Shown here: positions 6,187 to 6,245 of the stretch, piece by piece
Layout of the letters: every line of letters begins with the position of its first letter
How positions within the stretch are numbered: the first letter of the stretch is position 1
From: Gammaproteobacteria bacterium
GTDB taxonomy: Bacteria; Pseudomonadota; Gammaproteobacteria; Eutrophobiales; Eutrophobiaceae
DNA length: 6,245 bases
Direction of reading: 5' to 3'
Assembly: GCA_012270695.1 (NCBI GenBank)
Contig: JAAXHV010000179.1
Coordinates: 1-6,245, forward strand
The notes under the pieces: model-generated
Database searches by the model: none
What the model saw: only the letters and a program-made list of their open reading frames with translations
What the model was told of the DNA's origin: nothing
Made by a program: the position numbers and the translations under genes

Positions 6187-6245
6187 ATGAGGCTGCAGGC
6201 GCTACCCATTGCGGAGCAGTGGTACAGCACCACCACATTGAGTGA
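6187..6245 (+). CDS. Possible start of a divergent gene (MBL-fold hydrolase-like N terminus)
   Basis: From the ATG at 6187 the frame stays open to the window edge and gives 19 residues, MRLQALPIAEQWYSTTTLS. The pattern of a short leader, 'pIAeqWY' and then a polar stretch ending in L-S resembles from memory the first residues of some metallo-beta-lactamase-fold hydrolases, but this is too little for assignment. The first in-frame upstream stop is TAA at 6148, and a GTG at 6154 is an alternative start. No strong Shine-Dalgarno is seen. A divergent gene fits the AT-rich control region between it and the operon. The frame could also be non-coding. Confidence 0.4.
   Translation, partial: MRLQALPIAEQWYSTTTLS

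Noticed and set aside
1..6245. CRISPR arrays, tRNA or rRNA genes, insertion sequences, attachment sites
   Set aside because: No regularly spaced repeats, cloverleaf-like sequence, transposase motifs or terminal inverted repeats were seen; nearly all bases are protein-coding.

Overview
The window looks like bacterial accessory DNA, probably from a gammaproteobacterium. That placement is an inference from roughly balanced base composition, the sigma70-like promoter and the protein styles; no marker gene is present. It is almost completely filled by one tightly packed operon on the minus strand. The operon is read from about 6100 down to position 1 and continues past the left edge.

In transcription order: (1) 6075-4438, a TPR-repeat protein fused to a PAPS-type sulfotransferase domain; (2) 4451-3285, a 12-segment major facilitator transporter whose start overlaps the previous gene by 14 nt; (3) 3270-2149 (or from a GTG at 3288), a complete Rieske non-heme iron oxygenase alpha subunit with all expected metal ligands; (4) 2079-1051, a luciferase-like flavin-dependent oxidoreductase; (5) 1028-1, a second Rieske-oxygenase-like protein, cut by the window edge, whose cluster motif is broken. 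Intergenic gaps are 14, 69 and 22 nt; the 69-nt gap holds a possible hairpin.

At the right end, 6076-6186 is an AT-rich control region. It has a perfect TATAAT -10 box and a 17-bp spaced -35 box facing the operon, plus small inverted repeats. Beyond it, a divergent plus-strand gene may begin at 6187, with only 19 codons visible.

Together the genes suggest an uncharacterised small-molecule pathway: two oxygenation steps (Rieske and flavin), a sulfonation step and a membrane transporter. The substrate cannot be read from the sequence. No ferredoxin, reductase or Rieske beta subunit is encoded here, so electron donors must come from elsewhere.

The most interesting item is gene 5. It keeps the Rieske-oxygenase fold pattern and both histidines of the mononuclear iron site. 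It has lost two of the four Rieske cluster ligands (His to Tyr, Cys to Val) and also the acidic residue that normally bridges the two metal centres (Asp/Glu to Asn). It is co-transcribed with an intact paralogue, which suggests a non-redox, partner or otherwise altered role.
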